A stretch of DNA of 64,000 nt from an uncultured Veillonella sp. (GTDB taxonomy: Bacteria > Bacillota > Negativicutes > Veillonellales > Veillonellaceae), in contig NZ_CALJON010000040.1 of the NCBI RefSeq assembly GCF_937981445.1, forward strand, positions 5,861 through 69,860. The letters run 5' to 3'. Below the pieces are notes generated by a model. The model was not told where the DNA came from. It was given only the letters and a program-made list of their open reading frames with translations, and did not search any database. The translations under genes and the position numbers were made by a program. Position 1 is the stretch's first letter, and each line of letters begins with the position of its first letter. Shown here in pieces: positions 25,416 to 33,746 of the stretch.

Positions 25416-25458
25416 AGGATAACAAAGGGACGTACACCCTTCTGTGATTAATGTCACA
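25416..25458 (-). promoter_or_regulatory. narG promoter with class II Crp/Fnr-type box
   Basis: TGTGATTAATGTCACA at 25443-25458 is a perfect TGTGA-N6-TCACA palindrome. On the minus strand TATCCT at 25421-25416 serves as -10, giving a start near 25409 and placing the box centre at -41.5, the standard activating position. Confidence 0.8.
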
Positions 25459-25463
25459 TCATG

Positions 25464-25513
25464 AAAAAAAGAGCCATAGTCAGGCAGATTCTATCTGCAC
25501 TCACTACAGCTCT
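25464..25513 (-). terminator. Terminator of the Crp/Fnr-type regulator gene
   Basis: On the minus strand AGAGC pairs with GCTCT and an inner GCAGAT/ATCTGC hairpin completes a branched stem, followed by T7. It insulates the regulator from narG. Confidence 0.8.
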
Positions 25514-25597
25514 ACTATGTAATATGTCGTAATACCTCATAATGCTTAGCCAAAAAGAGAACCGCTTTACCGTTCTTAGGCCCTCATACCATACTAA

Positions 25598-26284
25598 TTA
25601 CGATTCGTGAACAGGGGCCAATATTTTAAAATGATTCTTTTCGTATTGAATAAGTCCATCTTGCTGCATATGACTCAACTCTCTCGTCAAAGCACTGCGA
25701 TCAACACAAAGATACTCACTTAAGGCCACACGCCCTAAAGGCAAATCAAATTCTAAGGAGTTATATACTTTGGACATAAAAGACAAATAGGTCATTAACT
25801 TTTCCCGCAATGTGCGTTTCGATACAATTTCTAGTTTCTGCACAAAGCGCACATTTTTATCGGCCAATAATCCCATAATGTTCTGCCACAATTGCTGCGC
25901 TACCGCACTTGAAGAAGACCCTTTGCTCACTTCTTTAAGCAAAGATTCATAAGGAATATAAATAGCCTCCACTTCAGATGCTGCATAGAAATTAACTAGC
26001 GACACTTGATTGGAACTACAAGCAAATGACTCACCAAATAAGTCCCCACGATTCATAAATACAATAATCGTGCGATTCCCCCAAATGTCCTCGCTCACCA
26101 TATGCACAATGCCACTTACTATGACACTCACACAGGGAACCACTTCTTCTGAAAGGGCCATATAAGCACCTTTTTTAAACTTTTTACTAAACATGCCTAC
26201 TGATTTAAATAAGTCCATAAAGTCGGATTTTTCTAGATCTTTAAAGGCACGCAATTCTTGCACTCTTTCATACGTATACTTCAT
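25598..26284 (-). CDS. Crp/Fnr-family transcriptional regulator of the nar genes
   Basis: This 228-residue protein has an N-terminal cyclic-nucleotide-type beta-barrel (about 15-125, GDLFGES motif), a dimerisation helix, and a C-terminal winged helix with LGRVALSEYLCVDRSALTRELSHMQQDG at about 185-212. The Fnr N-terminal cysteine cluster is absent, so it does not sense oxygen as E. coli FNR does; its ligand is unknown. AAGGTGG before ATG 26284 fits. It sits between narGHJI and the divergent narK, and matching TGTGA-N6-TCACA boxes lie before both. The box shared with its own upstream region suggests autoregulation. NarR- or NtcA-like roles are the alternatives. Confidence 0.87.
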   Translation of the reverse strand: MKYTYERVQELRAFKDLEKSDFMDLFKSVGMFSKKFKKGAYMALSEEVVPCVSVIVSGIVHMVSEDIWGNRTIIVFMNRGDLFGESFACSSNQVSLVNFYAASEVEAIYIPYESLLKEVSKGSSSSAVAQQLWQNIMGLLADKNVRFVQKLEIVSKRTLREKLMTYLSFMSKVYNSLEFDLPLGRVALSEYLCVDRSALTRELSHMQQDGLIQYEKNHFKILAPVHES

Positions 26285-26378
26285 ACGATGCCACCTTTTT
26301 TATACCGCCTATGTATGCTCCGAAGAGCATCCTTTCCCTTAACTTTATTAGTATCATTATAGCATATAAGCCAGACTT

Positions 26379-26421
26379 CGTGATAAATGTCACATACAAG
26401 GGCTAAAATATTTCTTATACT
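26379..26421 (+). promoter_or_regulatory. narK promoter with class II Crp/Fnr-type box
   Basis: CGTGATAAATGTCACA at 26379-26394 has the same GTGA-N6-TCAC core as the narG box, with one spacer base changed. TATACT at 26416-26421 predicts a start at about 26428, putting the box centre at -41.5. The same box lies about 100 bp before the divergent regulator gene. Confidence 0.8.
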
Positions 26422-26492
26422 CCAAATAGATACGGCATAGAATTTTAATATTTGTCTAGCTCAAAAACATGCAAAAGGAGTGTGTACATACT

Positions 26493-27821
26493 ATGACTCA
26501 ATTAGGACCTAATCCTAAGCGAAGCGAAATATTAGCTCATTGGAATCCCGAGGATGAATCATTTTGGACACAATATGGCAAGCGCATTGCCAATCAAAAT
26601 TTAATTGTATCCACCATTGCTCTCACCCTCTCCTTCTGTGTTTGGACGCTTTGGTCTACCATCGCAGTAAAACTCAACAGCATTGGCTTTAGCTTTACTG
26701 ATGAACAACTCTTTACATTGGCTGCTATTCCTGGCCTAATCGGCGCTACAGGGCGCTTGATTTATACCTATATGCCAGGTCTTGTGGGTGGTCGTAATTG
26801 GACCTTCTTCTCTACAGCCCTCTTACTCATTCCCCTATGGGGCCTTGCGGACGCCTTACAAGATGCTAGTACGACCTATGAAACCTTCTTTATTTATGTC
26901 GCCTTTCTAGGTATTGCGGGGGCCAACTTCTCGTCCTCTATGGCAAACATTGGTCATTTCTTTCCTCGCGCACGCCGTGGTACAGCCTTAGGTATAAATG
27001 CAGGAATTGGCAACTTAGGTGTGTCCATCATTTTCCTCTTAGCCCCTATTGTAATGGGCATGTCTTTAGGTGCATCCTTCCTCGGCAGTCCGCAGATTAT
27101 GAAAGATGGTACTCTTTTATATTTACAAAATACCTGCTATGTAGGCATCATCCAAATCATTATCACCTTAGGGCTCATTTTAAAATATATGGATAATTTG
27201 CCACTACCAAAGCAAAAACCAGCTGCTATGGTCACTATTTTCACTAATAAACACACTTGGCTAATGACTTGGATTTATACTTGCGGCTTTGGTTCTTTTA
27301 TAGGATTTTCCGTAGCCCTTAGCTTATTAGTAAGCAAAGAGTTCCCTGAAATCTCCTTTGCCTATGGCGCCTTCTTAGGGCCATTTATCGGAGCTGGCGT
27401 ACGCCCCATCGGCGGATGGCTAGCCGATAAAATCAATAGTGGCTCTAAGGTCACATTGATTTCCCTAATTGGTATGTGCCTAGCAGGAGGACTCGTAATT
27501 ATTGGCATTGAGAGCCATAATTTTATTCTTTTCTTCATTGCTTTCTTAGCCCTATTCTTTATGACTGGCTTTGAAACTGGAGCGTCATTCCGCATGATTC
27601 CTTATATTTTTACAAATGGTATGCAAAGCTCCTTAGTAACAGGCTTTACCGCTGCTATTGGGGCTTATGGCGCCTTCTTTATTCCTAAGGTTTTCGGTTG
27701 GTCCTATGCCTCCTTTGGCATGGTCCTCCCTGCTTTATACATCATCTTAGGATTTACTATCTTCACGGTTATCATTACCTACTGGTTCTACGTACGCAAA
27801 GGGGCCCGTATGGAGTGTTAA
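26493..27821 (+). CDS. narK: Nitrate/nitrite transporter, major facilitator superfamily
   Basis: This 442-residue membrane protein moves nitrate in and nitrite out. Start ATG 26493 (MTQLGPNPKRSEILAHWNPEDESFW) is 12 bases after AAAGGAG. Twelve helices are visible. The nitrate signature appears in GANFSSSMANIGHFFP followed by RGTALGINAGIGNLGVS, and the second signature GFETGASFRMIPYIF lies in TM10-11. The hydrophilic N-terminus before TM1 is typical of the NarK2/NarK1 nitrate/nitrite transporters found with narG. It is transcribed away from the regulator gene and shares its activator box type with narG. Confidence 0.93.
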   Translation: MTQLGPNPKRSEILAHWNPEDESFWTQYGKRIANQNLIVSTIALTLSFCVWTLWSTIAVKLNSIGFSFTDEQLFTLAAIPGLIGATGRLIYTYMPGLVGGRNWTFFSTALLLIPLWGLADALQDASTTYETFFIYVAFLGIAGANFSSSMANIGHFFPRARRGTALGINAGIGNLGVSIIFLLAPIVMGMSLGASFLGSPQIMKDGTLLYLQNTCYVGIIQIIITLGLILKYMDNLPLPKQKPAAMVTIFTNKHTWLMTWIYTCGFGSFIGFSVALSLLVSKEFPEISFAYGAFLGPFIGAGVRPIGGWLADKINSGSKVTLISLIGMCLAGGLVIIGIESHNFILFFIAFLALFFMTGFETGASFRMIPYIFTNGMQSSLVTGFTAAIGAYGAFFIPKVFGWSYASFGMVLPALYIILGFTIFTVIITYWFYVRKGARMEC

Positions 27822-27839
27822 TCCATATACCTATTACCT

Positions 27840-27888
27840 AAAAAAGACCTGCAATCTCAGCGCAAGCCAAGACTGCAGGTCTTTTTTA
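27840..27888. terminator. Bidirectional terminator between narK and dps
   Basis: AAAAAGACCTGCA pairs with TGCAGGTCTTTTTT around a 20-nt loop with further internal pairing. The two genes converge on it. Confidence 0.88.
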
Positions 27889-27930
27889 TTCACAGGGAGG
27901 GTAGGATTTTTATACTTTTAATCGTCAAAC

Positions 27931-28365
27931 TTAGCCTAATGTAGCGCGTAAGAACCAAAGTTGTTTGCTGTAATATTCAAGATGATCTTCCATTAAGGAT
28001 ACTAGAGCAAAATTATCTTCTTCATCAGCGCCAGAACGAATTTCCTTAGCTAAATCACTCATCAAGTTAAAATCAGCTTGAAGAATTTCATAGGCTTCAT
28101 TTACACTGAAATTACAGCCATCTACTTCTTCAAGAGATGCAATTTTTAAATACTCATTCAAACGAACTACTGGTTCTTGACCTTGCATTTTAATTAACTC
28201 TGCCACTGCATCATAGTATTCAAAGGCATTGTCATATACGCTTTCTAAATATTCATGGGCTGGTACAAATTGCGCCCCTACTACATTAAAATGTAAGTTG
28301 TGTAATTTTACATTCCAAATTGCTAAGTTTGCTAAATATTTGTTTACTAATTCTAAATTTTTCAT
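27931..28365 (-). CDS. dps: Dps-family ferritin-like DNA-protection protein
   Basis: This 144-residue protein forms a 12-subunit shell that stores iron and consumes peroxide. Start ATG 28365 (MKNLELVNKYLANLAIWNVKLHNLHFNVVG) follows AAGGAGG; the longer frame would run over that site. The WNVKLHNLHF segment holds the ferroxidase His, and AHEYLESVYDNAFEYYDAVAELI supplies the Asp/Glu ligands, as in other Dps proteins. There is no basic N-terminal tail, so DNA binding is doubtful. A near-consensus PerR box lies about 160 bp upstream, which fits peroxide or iron control. Confidence 0.9.
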   Translation of the reverse strand: MKNLELVNKYLANLAIWNVKLHNLHFNVVGAQFVPAHEYLESVYDNAFEYYDAVAELIKMQGQEPVVRLNEYLKIASLEEVDGCNFSVNEAYEILQADFNLMSDLAKEIRSGADEEDNFALVSLMEDHLEYYSKQLWFLRATLG

Positions 28366-28520
28366 TATGTGTTCCTCCTTAGGATACTTCCTATTTTCAT
28401 TTATCAAATTTTATTTTCAATTACAGAAGAATAATGACTCTAAGCCCATTATCATCACACTGTATTATTTCAGTTATAAATACATTCCGAAGATAATATA
28501 TTATTTTTTATTTTTATAAT

Positions 28521-28535
28521 TTATAATCATTATCC
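28521..28535. promoter_or_regulatory. PerR/Fur-like box upstream of dps
   Basis: TTATAATCATTATCC matches the PerR consensus TTATAATnATTATAA at 12 of the 14 fixed positions; only the last two bases differ. Confidence 0.45.
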
Positions 28536-28753
28536 GTTTCTATGTTTGTATTGTAACATAGACAAATTTCGATGTCAATATAATTAATAATAATTTTCCG
28601 TAAATAATCTATATTAAATTATGTACTATCTAAAATATTATATATGACATGTTATCTATGATGTATTACAGACAAGGCCAATACACTTTGATATAGCTAA
28701 ATTTATAAACTAAAATATATAGTATATCTATTAGTAACCCATGCTCTATACAT

Positions 28754-28793
28754 AAAAAAAAGAGTACTTAGAAATACTAAGTACTCTTTTTCT
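28754..28793. terminator. Terminator of the TauE-type exporter gene
   Basis: AAAAGAGTACTTAG pairs perfectly with CTAAGTACTCTTTT around a short loop, with A- and T-runs on both sides. Confidence 0.9.
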
Positions 28794-28807
28794 ACTTGTT
28801 AACACTA

Positions 28808-29608
28808 TTAAAATAGCTTTCCTGATGAGTAAATAAGCTGTAATGCCAATAGTCCAATGCCAGAAGAAAATAAAAGCAAAATACTCCGTGCCTTTAATCG
28901 TTTAGCAATGGCTGCCCCTATCTGGGCACCAAAGACTACGCCAATGATACAGAAAATAGCTACAGCCCATTCAATATGACCTAAATATTGATGAGTCACC
29001 ACGCCACTCACCGTGGATAGAGCTAAAATAAAATGACTCGTCGCCGTAGCCACATGAGTGGGAAAGCCCAATAAATAAACGAGCGCCGCCACATGTATCA
29101 AACCACCGCCAATGCCAAATACACTGGATATAAAGCCAACGCCAACACTAATAATACAGCCAATCCACTTACTATATTTAATCTCGGTCAACTCTAACGA
29201 TTCTTGCTTGCGTTCGCCTTTTTTATAATTTTTATAGCCAATAAAGGTAGACATAACTAATAGGAAGAGCCCAAACCAAAATTTAAATCCTAATATATCA
29301 AAATAGTCAGACGCCACCGCTCCTAAATAGGATCCTGGAATAGATGATAAGGTGAACCAAATAGCCGCACTATATAAAACCTTTTTCTGCCGTATATACG
29401 CAATAGAGCCTGAAATAGCATTAAACATAACAATAGCTAAGGATGTACCAACAATCATACCTGGCGACCAATCAGTAAATACATATAAAAATACAGGCAC
29501 AAAAATAAAACCTCCCCCAGCCCCAATAATTGTGCCAAAGGCGCCTACAAAAATCCCCAGAAGTATAAATTCAATGGCTCCATATACCGACAAAATTGAA
29601 CTTTCCAT
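28808..29608 (-). CDS. TauE/SafE-family (DUF81) membrane exporter
   Basis: This 266-residue protein has about eight membrane helices in two inverted halves. Each half opens with the family's glycine-rich motif: FVGAFGTIIGAGGGFIFVPV near residue 20 and SVGVGFISSVFGIGGGLIHVAAL near residue 155. The family moves sulfite, sulfonates or related organic anions; substrate here is unknown. AAGGAG eight bases before ATG 29608 fits. It is monocistronic between lrgAB and dps, with terminators on both sides, so context does not help. Confidence 0.87.
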   Translation of the reverse strand: MESSILSVYGAIEFILLGIFVGAFGTIIGAGGGFIFVPVFLYVFTDWSPGMIVGTSLAIVMFNAISGSIAYIRQKKVLYSAAIWFTLSSIPGSYLGAVASDYFDILGFKFWFGLFLLVMSTFIGYKNYKKGERKQESLELTEIKYSKWIGCIISVGVGFISSVFGIGGGLIHVAALVYLLGFPTHVATATSHFILALSTVSGVVTHQYLGHIEWAVAIFCIIGVVFGAQIGAAIAKRLKARSILLLFSSGIGLLALQLIYSSGKLF

Positions 29609-29747
29609 ATAGTCATCTCCTTATTAGTTAGCCTAGAAGAACTACAACTAGTCTTATATTCTAAGCAATTTGAATTATCATATGATTAGTATACTGTATC
29701 TAATTGTAAAAAAATACCTTTTTATAAAATTTAACGCCTACTAATAT

Positions 29748-29783
29748 AAAAGACCCCCGTCAGGTCTAACCAACGAGAGTCTA
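29748..29783 (-). terminator. Terminator of lrgAB
   Basis: On the minus strand AGACTCTCGT pairs with ACGGGGGTCT through ten pairs, two of them G-U, followed by TTTTAT. Confidence 0.65.
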
Positions 29784-29874
29784 ATTATTTTAAACTGTTA
29801 CCAGTTCAGTAATTCTTTTATTAATAGTCTAAACACAAATTGATTAAAACAATGTATCTGTTTAAGAGTCCTCA

Positions 29875-30594
29875 TTACATCATTTCAGACATAAAGGATA
29901 CTATCGGTGCAATAATCGTAGTAAAAATCCCCATAATAATCATAGTTAATGATGCAATAGCGCCAGTTTTAGGGCCATCTTCATAGGCTTTCGCCGTACC
30001 CGTCCCATGTGCTGAAATGCCATATAGCATACCTTTTAACAAGCAATTATGAATATGAGCACGTTTTACCAACATAGTAGTCATAATCATACCAATAAGC
30101 CCTGTAGCAATAACTAAAATAGCAGTAATCGTAGGATTGCCACCAATTGTGTGGGATGCCGCTATAGCTAGTGGAGTTGTAACAGAACGAGGTGCAATAC
30201 TATGTACTAATTCAGGACTTAATCCGAAAAGTTCAGCAATGCCCATGGACCCAAGAAATGCAACAGAACAGCCCATGCCAATAACTACCACAAGTGGTGT
30301 GGCATATTCTTTGACTACATGGCGGAATTTGTAAAGAGGTACAGCAAATGCTACTGTAGCAGGCTGTAACATAAGAGAAATATATTTACTACCTTCTTGG
30401 TATGTCTCATAAGGAATATGCATAGTCACAAGGAATAACCCAATTACAATAGGCACTGCCAACAAAGGATTTAAATATAATTTTTTACCAGATCGTTCAT
30501 ATAATTTCTTACATAAAAAGTATACCAATACCGTACCTACCAATGATTCGATAATGTGAATACTGATCATCTGGAATATTGTGTAGTTTACCAT
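29875..30594 (-). CDS. lrgB: LrgB/CidB-family membrane protein
   Basis: This 239-residue protein has about seven helices. The family signature APRSVTTPLAIAASHTIGGNPTITAILVIATGLIG (about 135-170) and SAHGTGTAKAYE near 205 are clear. It overlaps the end of lrgA (ATGG overlap), so the two are translationally coupled. LrgAB/CidAB were described as holin-like controllers of murein hydrolase export; in Bacillus (PftAB) and Streptococcus mutans the homologues act in pyruvate uptake. For a lactate- and pyruvate-using organism, organic-acid transport is an attractive role, but this is inference. Confidence 0.9.
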   Translation of the reverse strand: MVNYTIFQMISIHIIESLVGTVLVYFLCKKLYERSGKKLYLNPLLAVPIVIGLFLVTMHIPYETYQEGSKYISLMLQPATVAFAVPLYKFRHVVKEYATPLVVVIGMGCSVAFLGSMGIAELFGLSPELVHSIAPRSVTTPLAIAASHTIGGNPTITAILVIATGLIGMIMTTMLVKRAHIHNCLLKGMLYGISAHGTGTAKAYEDGPKTGAIASLTMIIMGIFTTIIAPIVSFMSEMM

Positions 30595-30965
30595 AATCGA
30601 TACCCCTTTCTACGTAATTTCATAATACTTAAAGTAATAATAAGAACAGAAGCCAATAAAGTAATAACACTCGTAACAATGACGCCTAATAGCATGGCTC
30701 CAGTAGTACCAAATAATTGTGTATATTGAATAACACCAATAGCCGATGGAATGAAGAACAAAAGTAATTCCCCAATCAGAACGGCCGCCCCTTGTTCAAC
30801 CCATTCAAGTTTTACAACACCCGTCATGAGTAAGGCAAATAATAATAACATACCTACTAATGTGCCTGGTAAAGGTAAATTAAGCCATTGTTGTAAATAA
30901 TTGCCGGCCACGCCAATCAATGCCAAAGCTAACACTTGGGCTATAATAATTGCAAATCGTTTCAT
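30588..30965 (-). CDS. lrgA: LrgA/CidA-family holin-like membrane protein
   Basis: This 125-residue protein with four helices starts at ATG 30965 (MKRFAIIIAQVLALALIG), eight bases after GGGAG; the ATG three codons earlier is too close. The family motif LPLPGTLVGMLLLFALL near residue 30 and LLLFFIPSAIGVIQY near 70 are present. It forms the first gene of an lrgAB pair and is divergent from a LysR regulator 270 bp away, the same arrangement as cidR-cidAB and ywbI-ywbHG in Firmicutes. Confidence 0.9.
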   Translation of the reverse strand: MKRFAIIIAQVLALALIGVAGNYLQQWLNLPLPGTLVGMLLLFALLMTGVVKLEWVEQGAAVLIGELLLFFIPSAIGVIQYTQLFGTTGAMLLGVIVTSVITLLASVLIITLSIMKLRRKGYRLW

Positions 30966-31236
30966 TTCATTCACTCCCTAGTACCCTACATCCCGACTAT
31001 TACCCTATTGTATGGAATCAATATATTATCTCCATGTCTTCTTTTGTGAATCTAAACTTCATTCACGGAACGAATATAACCGGTTCATTCCTAGTCGGTA
31101 TTTTTTATATACTCTTTTGCTAGAACATATTGTAGACCATTATTTAGGAAAATAAAAATATTTTTTACCTATACTCTATTATTCTTTTTAGTTATAATAT
31201 AGATAGACATATTTTCGACCATGACCGGAGGTTTCT

Positions 31237-32142
31237 ATGGATATAACACATTTAAAATATTTTGTAGAAGTAGCTCGCCAAAAAAGCTTTACTAAAGCGG
31301 CCCAAACCTTACATGTAAGCCAACCATCCTTAAGTAAAGCAGTCCGTCTCTTAGAAGGTGAATGGAACAAACAGCTCTTTCGTCGCCGAGGCCATCGCAT
31401 TGAACTGACTGAAGAGGCTTGTGCTGTCTTACCGCAAATTGAAGCACTCGTTCGTCAGTTTGAAGTATTAGAGCATCAAATGAGCCATACCAATGATTTA
31501 GAATCAGGTGAAATTAGCCTGGGCATACCACCTATGATTGGCACCTCATTCTTATCCCCTATTATTCGTGACTTTATGCACAAATATCCACGTATTTCCC
31601 TAAAAGTAAGCGAATATGGCTCACCTCAAATCGCTCAACTCGTGCAAGATGGTCAGCTTCAAGTCGGCTTCGTTACCTTACCAGTGCCTGATTTTACTAA
31701 TAAAGATACGAAGACCTATATTTTCAATCATCAGCCCTTACAATATGTAGTAACAGCTGATTCACCCTTTGCCCAACGGGAGGTCATCACCTTACAAGAC
31801 ATCAAAAAAGAACCTCTCGTCTTCTTTCATCATTCCTTTTCTTTATATGATATTATCTTAGGACGTTTTCAAGAAATTGGTGTAGTGCCACCAATTGTAG
31901 CGCAAAGTAATAATTGGGACTTTATTGCAGAACTTGTAAAAAGTGGCCTTGGTGCGGCTATTTTACCGCAATCAATTTGCGCCCGTTTACACGAAGACAG
32001 CCTTGTGTCAATTCCGATTACACCACGTATTGACTGGGTTCTTGGCATGATTTGGAATGAGCGTTCCTTGATTATCCCAGCCATACGCCTATGGGTAAAT
32101 TACTTTCATAATCGCGTGCCAGAAACATTATCTATCCGGTAA
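31237..32142 (+). CDS. LysR-family regulator, CidR/YwbI-like
   Basis: This 301-residue regulator has the LysR helix-turn-helix at residues 1-62 (HLKYFVEVARQKSFTKAAQTLHVSQPSLSKAVRLLE) and a full periplasmic-binding-type effector domain (about 90-295). Its divergent position next to lrgAB, and its intact length, identify it as the likely regulator of that pair, as CidR is for cidABC in Staphylococcus (induced there by acetate and overflow metabolism). GGAGG before ATG 31237 fixes the start, and TATAAT at 31193-31198 is a likely -10. The shared 270-bp gap contains GAAC-N10-GGTTC dyads suitable for LysR binding. Confidence 0.88.
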   Translation: MDITHLKYFVEVARQKSFTKAAQTLHVSQPSLSKAVRLLEGEWNKQLFRRRGHRIELTEEACAVLPQIEALVRQFEVLEHQMSHTNDLESGEISLGIPPMIGTSFLSPIIRDFMHKYPRISLKVSEYGSPQIAQLVQDGQLQVGFVTLPVPDFTNKDTKTYIFNHQPLQYVVTADSPFAQREVITLQDIKKEPLVFFHHSFSLYDIILGRFQEIGVVPPIVAQSNNWDFIAELVKSGLGAAILPQSICARLHEDSLVSIPITPRIDWVLGMIWNERSLIIPAIRLWVNYFHNRVPETLSIR

Positions 32143-32194
32143 TATCTATTCAGTAATGTCTATGCAGTAATATCTGTTCGGTACTATCTATGCG
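32139..32194. repeat. 14-bp tandem repeat, four copies
   Basis: GTAATATCTATTCA and three variants occupy 32139-32152, 32153-32166, 32167-32180 and 32181-32194, beginning at the stop codon of the LysR gene. The last codons of the gene resemble a further degenerate unit. Confidence 0.85.
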
Positions 32195-32237
32195 TTAACA
32201 ACGCGATTACCTCAATTAAAATTCCATAACGGTCAAA

Positions 32238-32315
32238 ATGAAAAGACCTATGAAATCTACACGCTAGCAGTCAACACCTTGCTATATGCGAATGTAAATT
32301 CATAGGTCTTTTTAT
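32238..32315. terminator. Bidirectional terminator downstream of the LysR gene
   Basis: AAAAGACCTATGAA pairs with TTCATAGGTCTTTTT, with more pairing inside the loop. Confidence 0.82.
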
Positions 32316-32398
32316 GTACTTTATCAAAAGATTAGCTCATACACTGCCCTAATATTCTAACTCGTACACAACCATTATATTATATTGTATATACCTAA

Positions 32399-32563
32399 CT
32401 AGTATCCTAGTTTAGCTAACGCCTTTTGCCTCTTTTTACAATTGGATCTAACTGGGCGGCAATGATTGCCACAGCATTGACAACGACCGCGCCGATCTGT
32501 CAAAGGCAATACTTCAGATATCGCTTCAGATGCCATGTTAGATGTAGCCTCAGCCGATTCCAT
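32399..32563 (-). CDS. Possible small cysteine-rich protein
   Basis: A 54-residue frame starts at ATG 32563, 23 bases after the stop of the repeat-protein gene, and ends at TAG 32399. The C-terminal half, GRCQCCGNHCRPVRSNCKKRQKALAKLGY without its last residues in question, has five Cys and one His in a tight cluster followed by a basic helix, a pattern suited to a small metal-binding or nucleic-acid-binding peptide. No ribosome site is evident, so it would rely on coupling. It might instead be the remnant of a longer C-terminus of the upstream gene in another frame. Unrecognised; function unknown. Confidence 0.35.
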   Translation of the reverse strand: MESAEATSNMASEAISEVLPLTDRRGRCQCCGNHCRPVRSNCKKRQKALAKLGY

Positions 32564-32586
32564 TGACACAGAATCATCGAGGCAGC

Positions 32587-33741
32587 TTACTTTTTTGGCA
32601 TTGATACCTTCTTGCTTCCTATATCCCCTTTATGATCCCTATCTTTACTGCCTTTTTTAGCAGCCCGTTTAGCTTGCTTGCGTGCCTTTTTTAAAGACTT
32701 TTTAGCCTCTTTAGCTAACTTTTTAAATTCTTTCCACTCTGTATTGCGAACCAACTCTTCAAGGCTGATTGATGGCGTTTCTACTTTACCGATAAGAGCC
32801 AATACATCTTTAAGGAATAATTCGCCTCGCGTTTCATCATCAGCGTCTTTATCACTATGTACATTAGGGTTCTGCTTTTTACGTTCTTGCTGCTTATCTA
32901 TATGCTTAGTCTTTTCAGCAACATCTTTATCAAATGCTGCGACCTCATCATCAGTGCCCTCGTCTTTAATATGTCCCTTTTCATTCAAACATACGGTAGA
33001 ATCGGAACTAGTGGCCAAGCTCATATCTTGTTTATTTTGCGATTGTAAATCGCCTACTTGGATAGGCATGTTACGGATTACATCCACACTCTGTAAAGGG
33101 CGAATCGCTATAGGTCCAGGCACACGAGCCATCACGCTGCCATCCGTATGCTGCAAAATAGAGTTATCCTGACGAGTTAGTATATTGCCTTGCTTACGCG
33201 CTACTACAGCCCCTTGTTCACGTGCTAACATAGCACCATTAGCACGTTCCAGCATAGTCCCTGTGGCTCGCTCTGCTAATGCACCCATAGGTGATGTAGC
33301 ATCCTGACCTTCATGATTAGCTCCTACGACACCAGAGCTAGCATCAGCTACAGCACGCGAACTACCATCAGTTGCAGCTTGTTCATTCACATCAATATCT
33401 TCCAATTCCACCTTATGAATCGGTAAATCCTCATGTTCTAATCTATTTTTAGCAGAACTATATTCTTCTTCTAATGAGTCATACACATGGAGTTGATCAT
33501 ATAACTCCTGAGTTTCTTCAATTTCCTGCCACAAACCATCAAGCAAGGCACTATAAGATAAACGTTGTTTTACTTCTTCATAGGCCTGTCCTGTAATTTC
33601 TATTTCTTGAGCCGTTAAGTCTTCCGTAAGAAACTCTTCAAGCATAAGCTTTATTTGTTTATCTTCTTCATACTTATTATGTAGGGCTCTGCGAACGGAT
33701 TCTATAACAGCTTTACTGATGATTCCTTGACGACTATGCAT
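32587..33741 (-). CDS. Unknown cytoplasmic protein with octapeptide repeats, in the larA operon
   Basis: This 384-residue protein starts at ATG 33741, eight bases after AAGGAG, rather than the GTG inside that site. No signal or membrane segment is seen. Residues about 20-105 are acidic and helical. Residues about 152-217 hold about seven degenerate 8-residue repeats of the form x-(M/I/V)-(L/V/M)-x-R-x-x-G (for example TMLERANG, AMLAREQG, AVVARKQG, SVMARVPG). The C-terminus is very Lys/Arg-rich (KKLAKEAKKSLKKARKQAKR). It follows larA by 5 bp, so a link to lactate racemase is possible. I do not recognise the family and assign no function. Confidence 0.65.
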   Translation of the reverse strand: MHSRQGIISKAVIESVRRALHNKYEEDKQIKLMLEEFLTEDLTAQEIEITGQAYEEVKQRLSYSALLDGLWQEIEETQELYDQLHVYDSLEEEYSSAKNRLEHEDLPIHKVELEDIDVNEQAATDGSSRAVADASSGVVGANHEGQDATSPMGALAERATGTMLERANGAMLAREQGAVVARKQGNILTRQDNSILQHTDGSVMARVPGPIAIRPLQSVDVIRNMPIQVGDLQSQNKQDMSLATSSDSTVCLNEKGHIKDEGTDDEVAAFDKDVAEKTKHIDKQQERKKQNPNVHSDKDADDETRGELFLKDVLALIGKVETPSISLEELVRNTEWKEFKKLAKEAKKSLKKARKQAKRAAKKGSKDRDHKGDIGSKKVSMPKK

Positions 33742-33746
33742 GGTAT

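Larger units (their letters stand above)
28366..28807. other. Intergenic region between dps and the TauE-type gene
   Basis: About 440 bp of very AT-rich DNA. It holds the dps leader and probable PerR box (28521-28535) and the terminator of the TauE-type gene (28754-28793). Nothing else is recognised. Confidence 0.6.
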
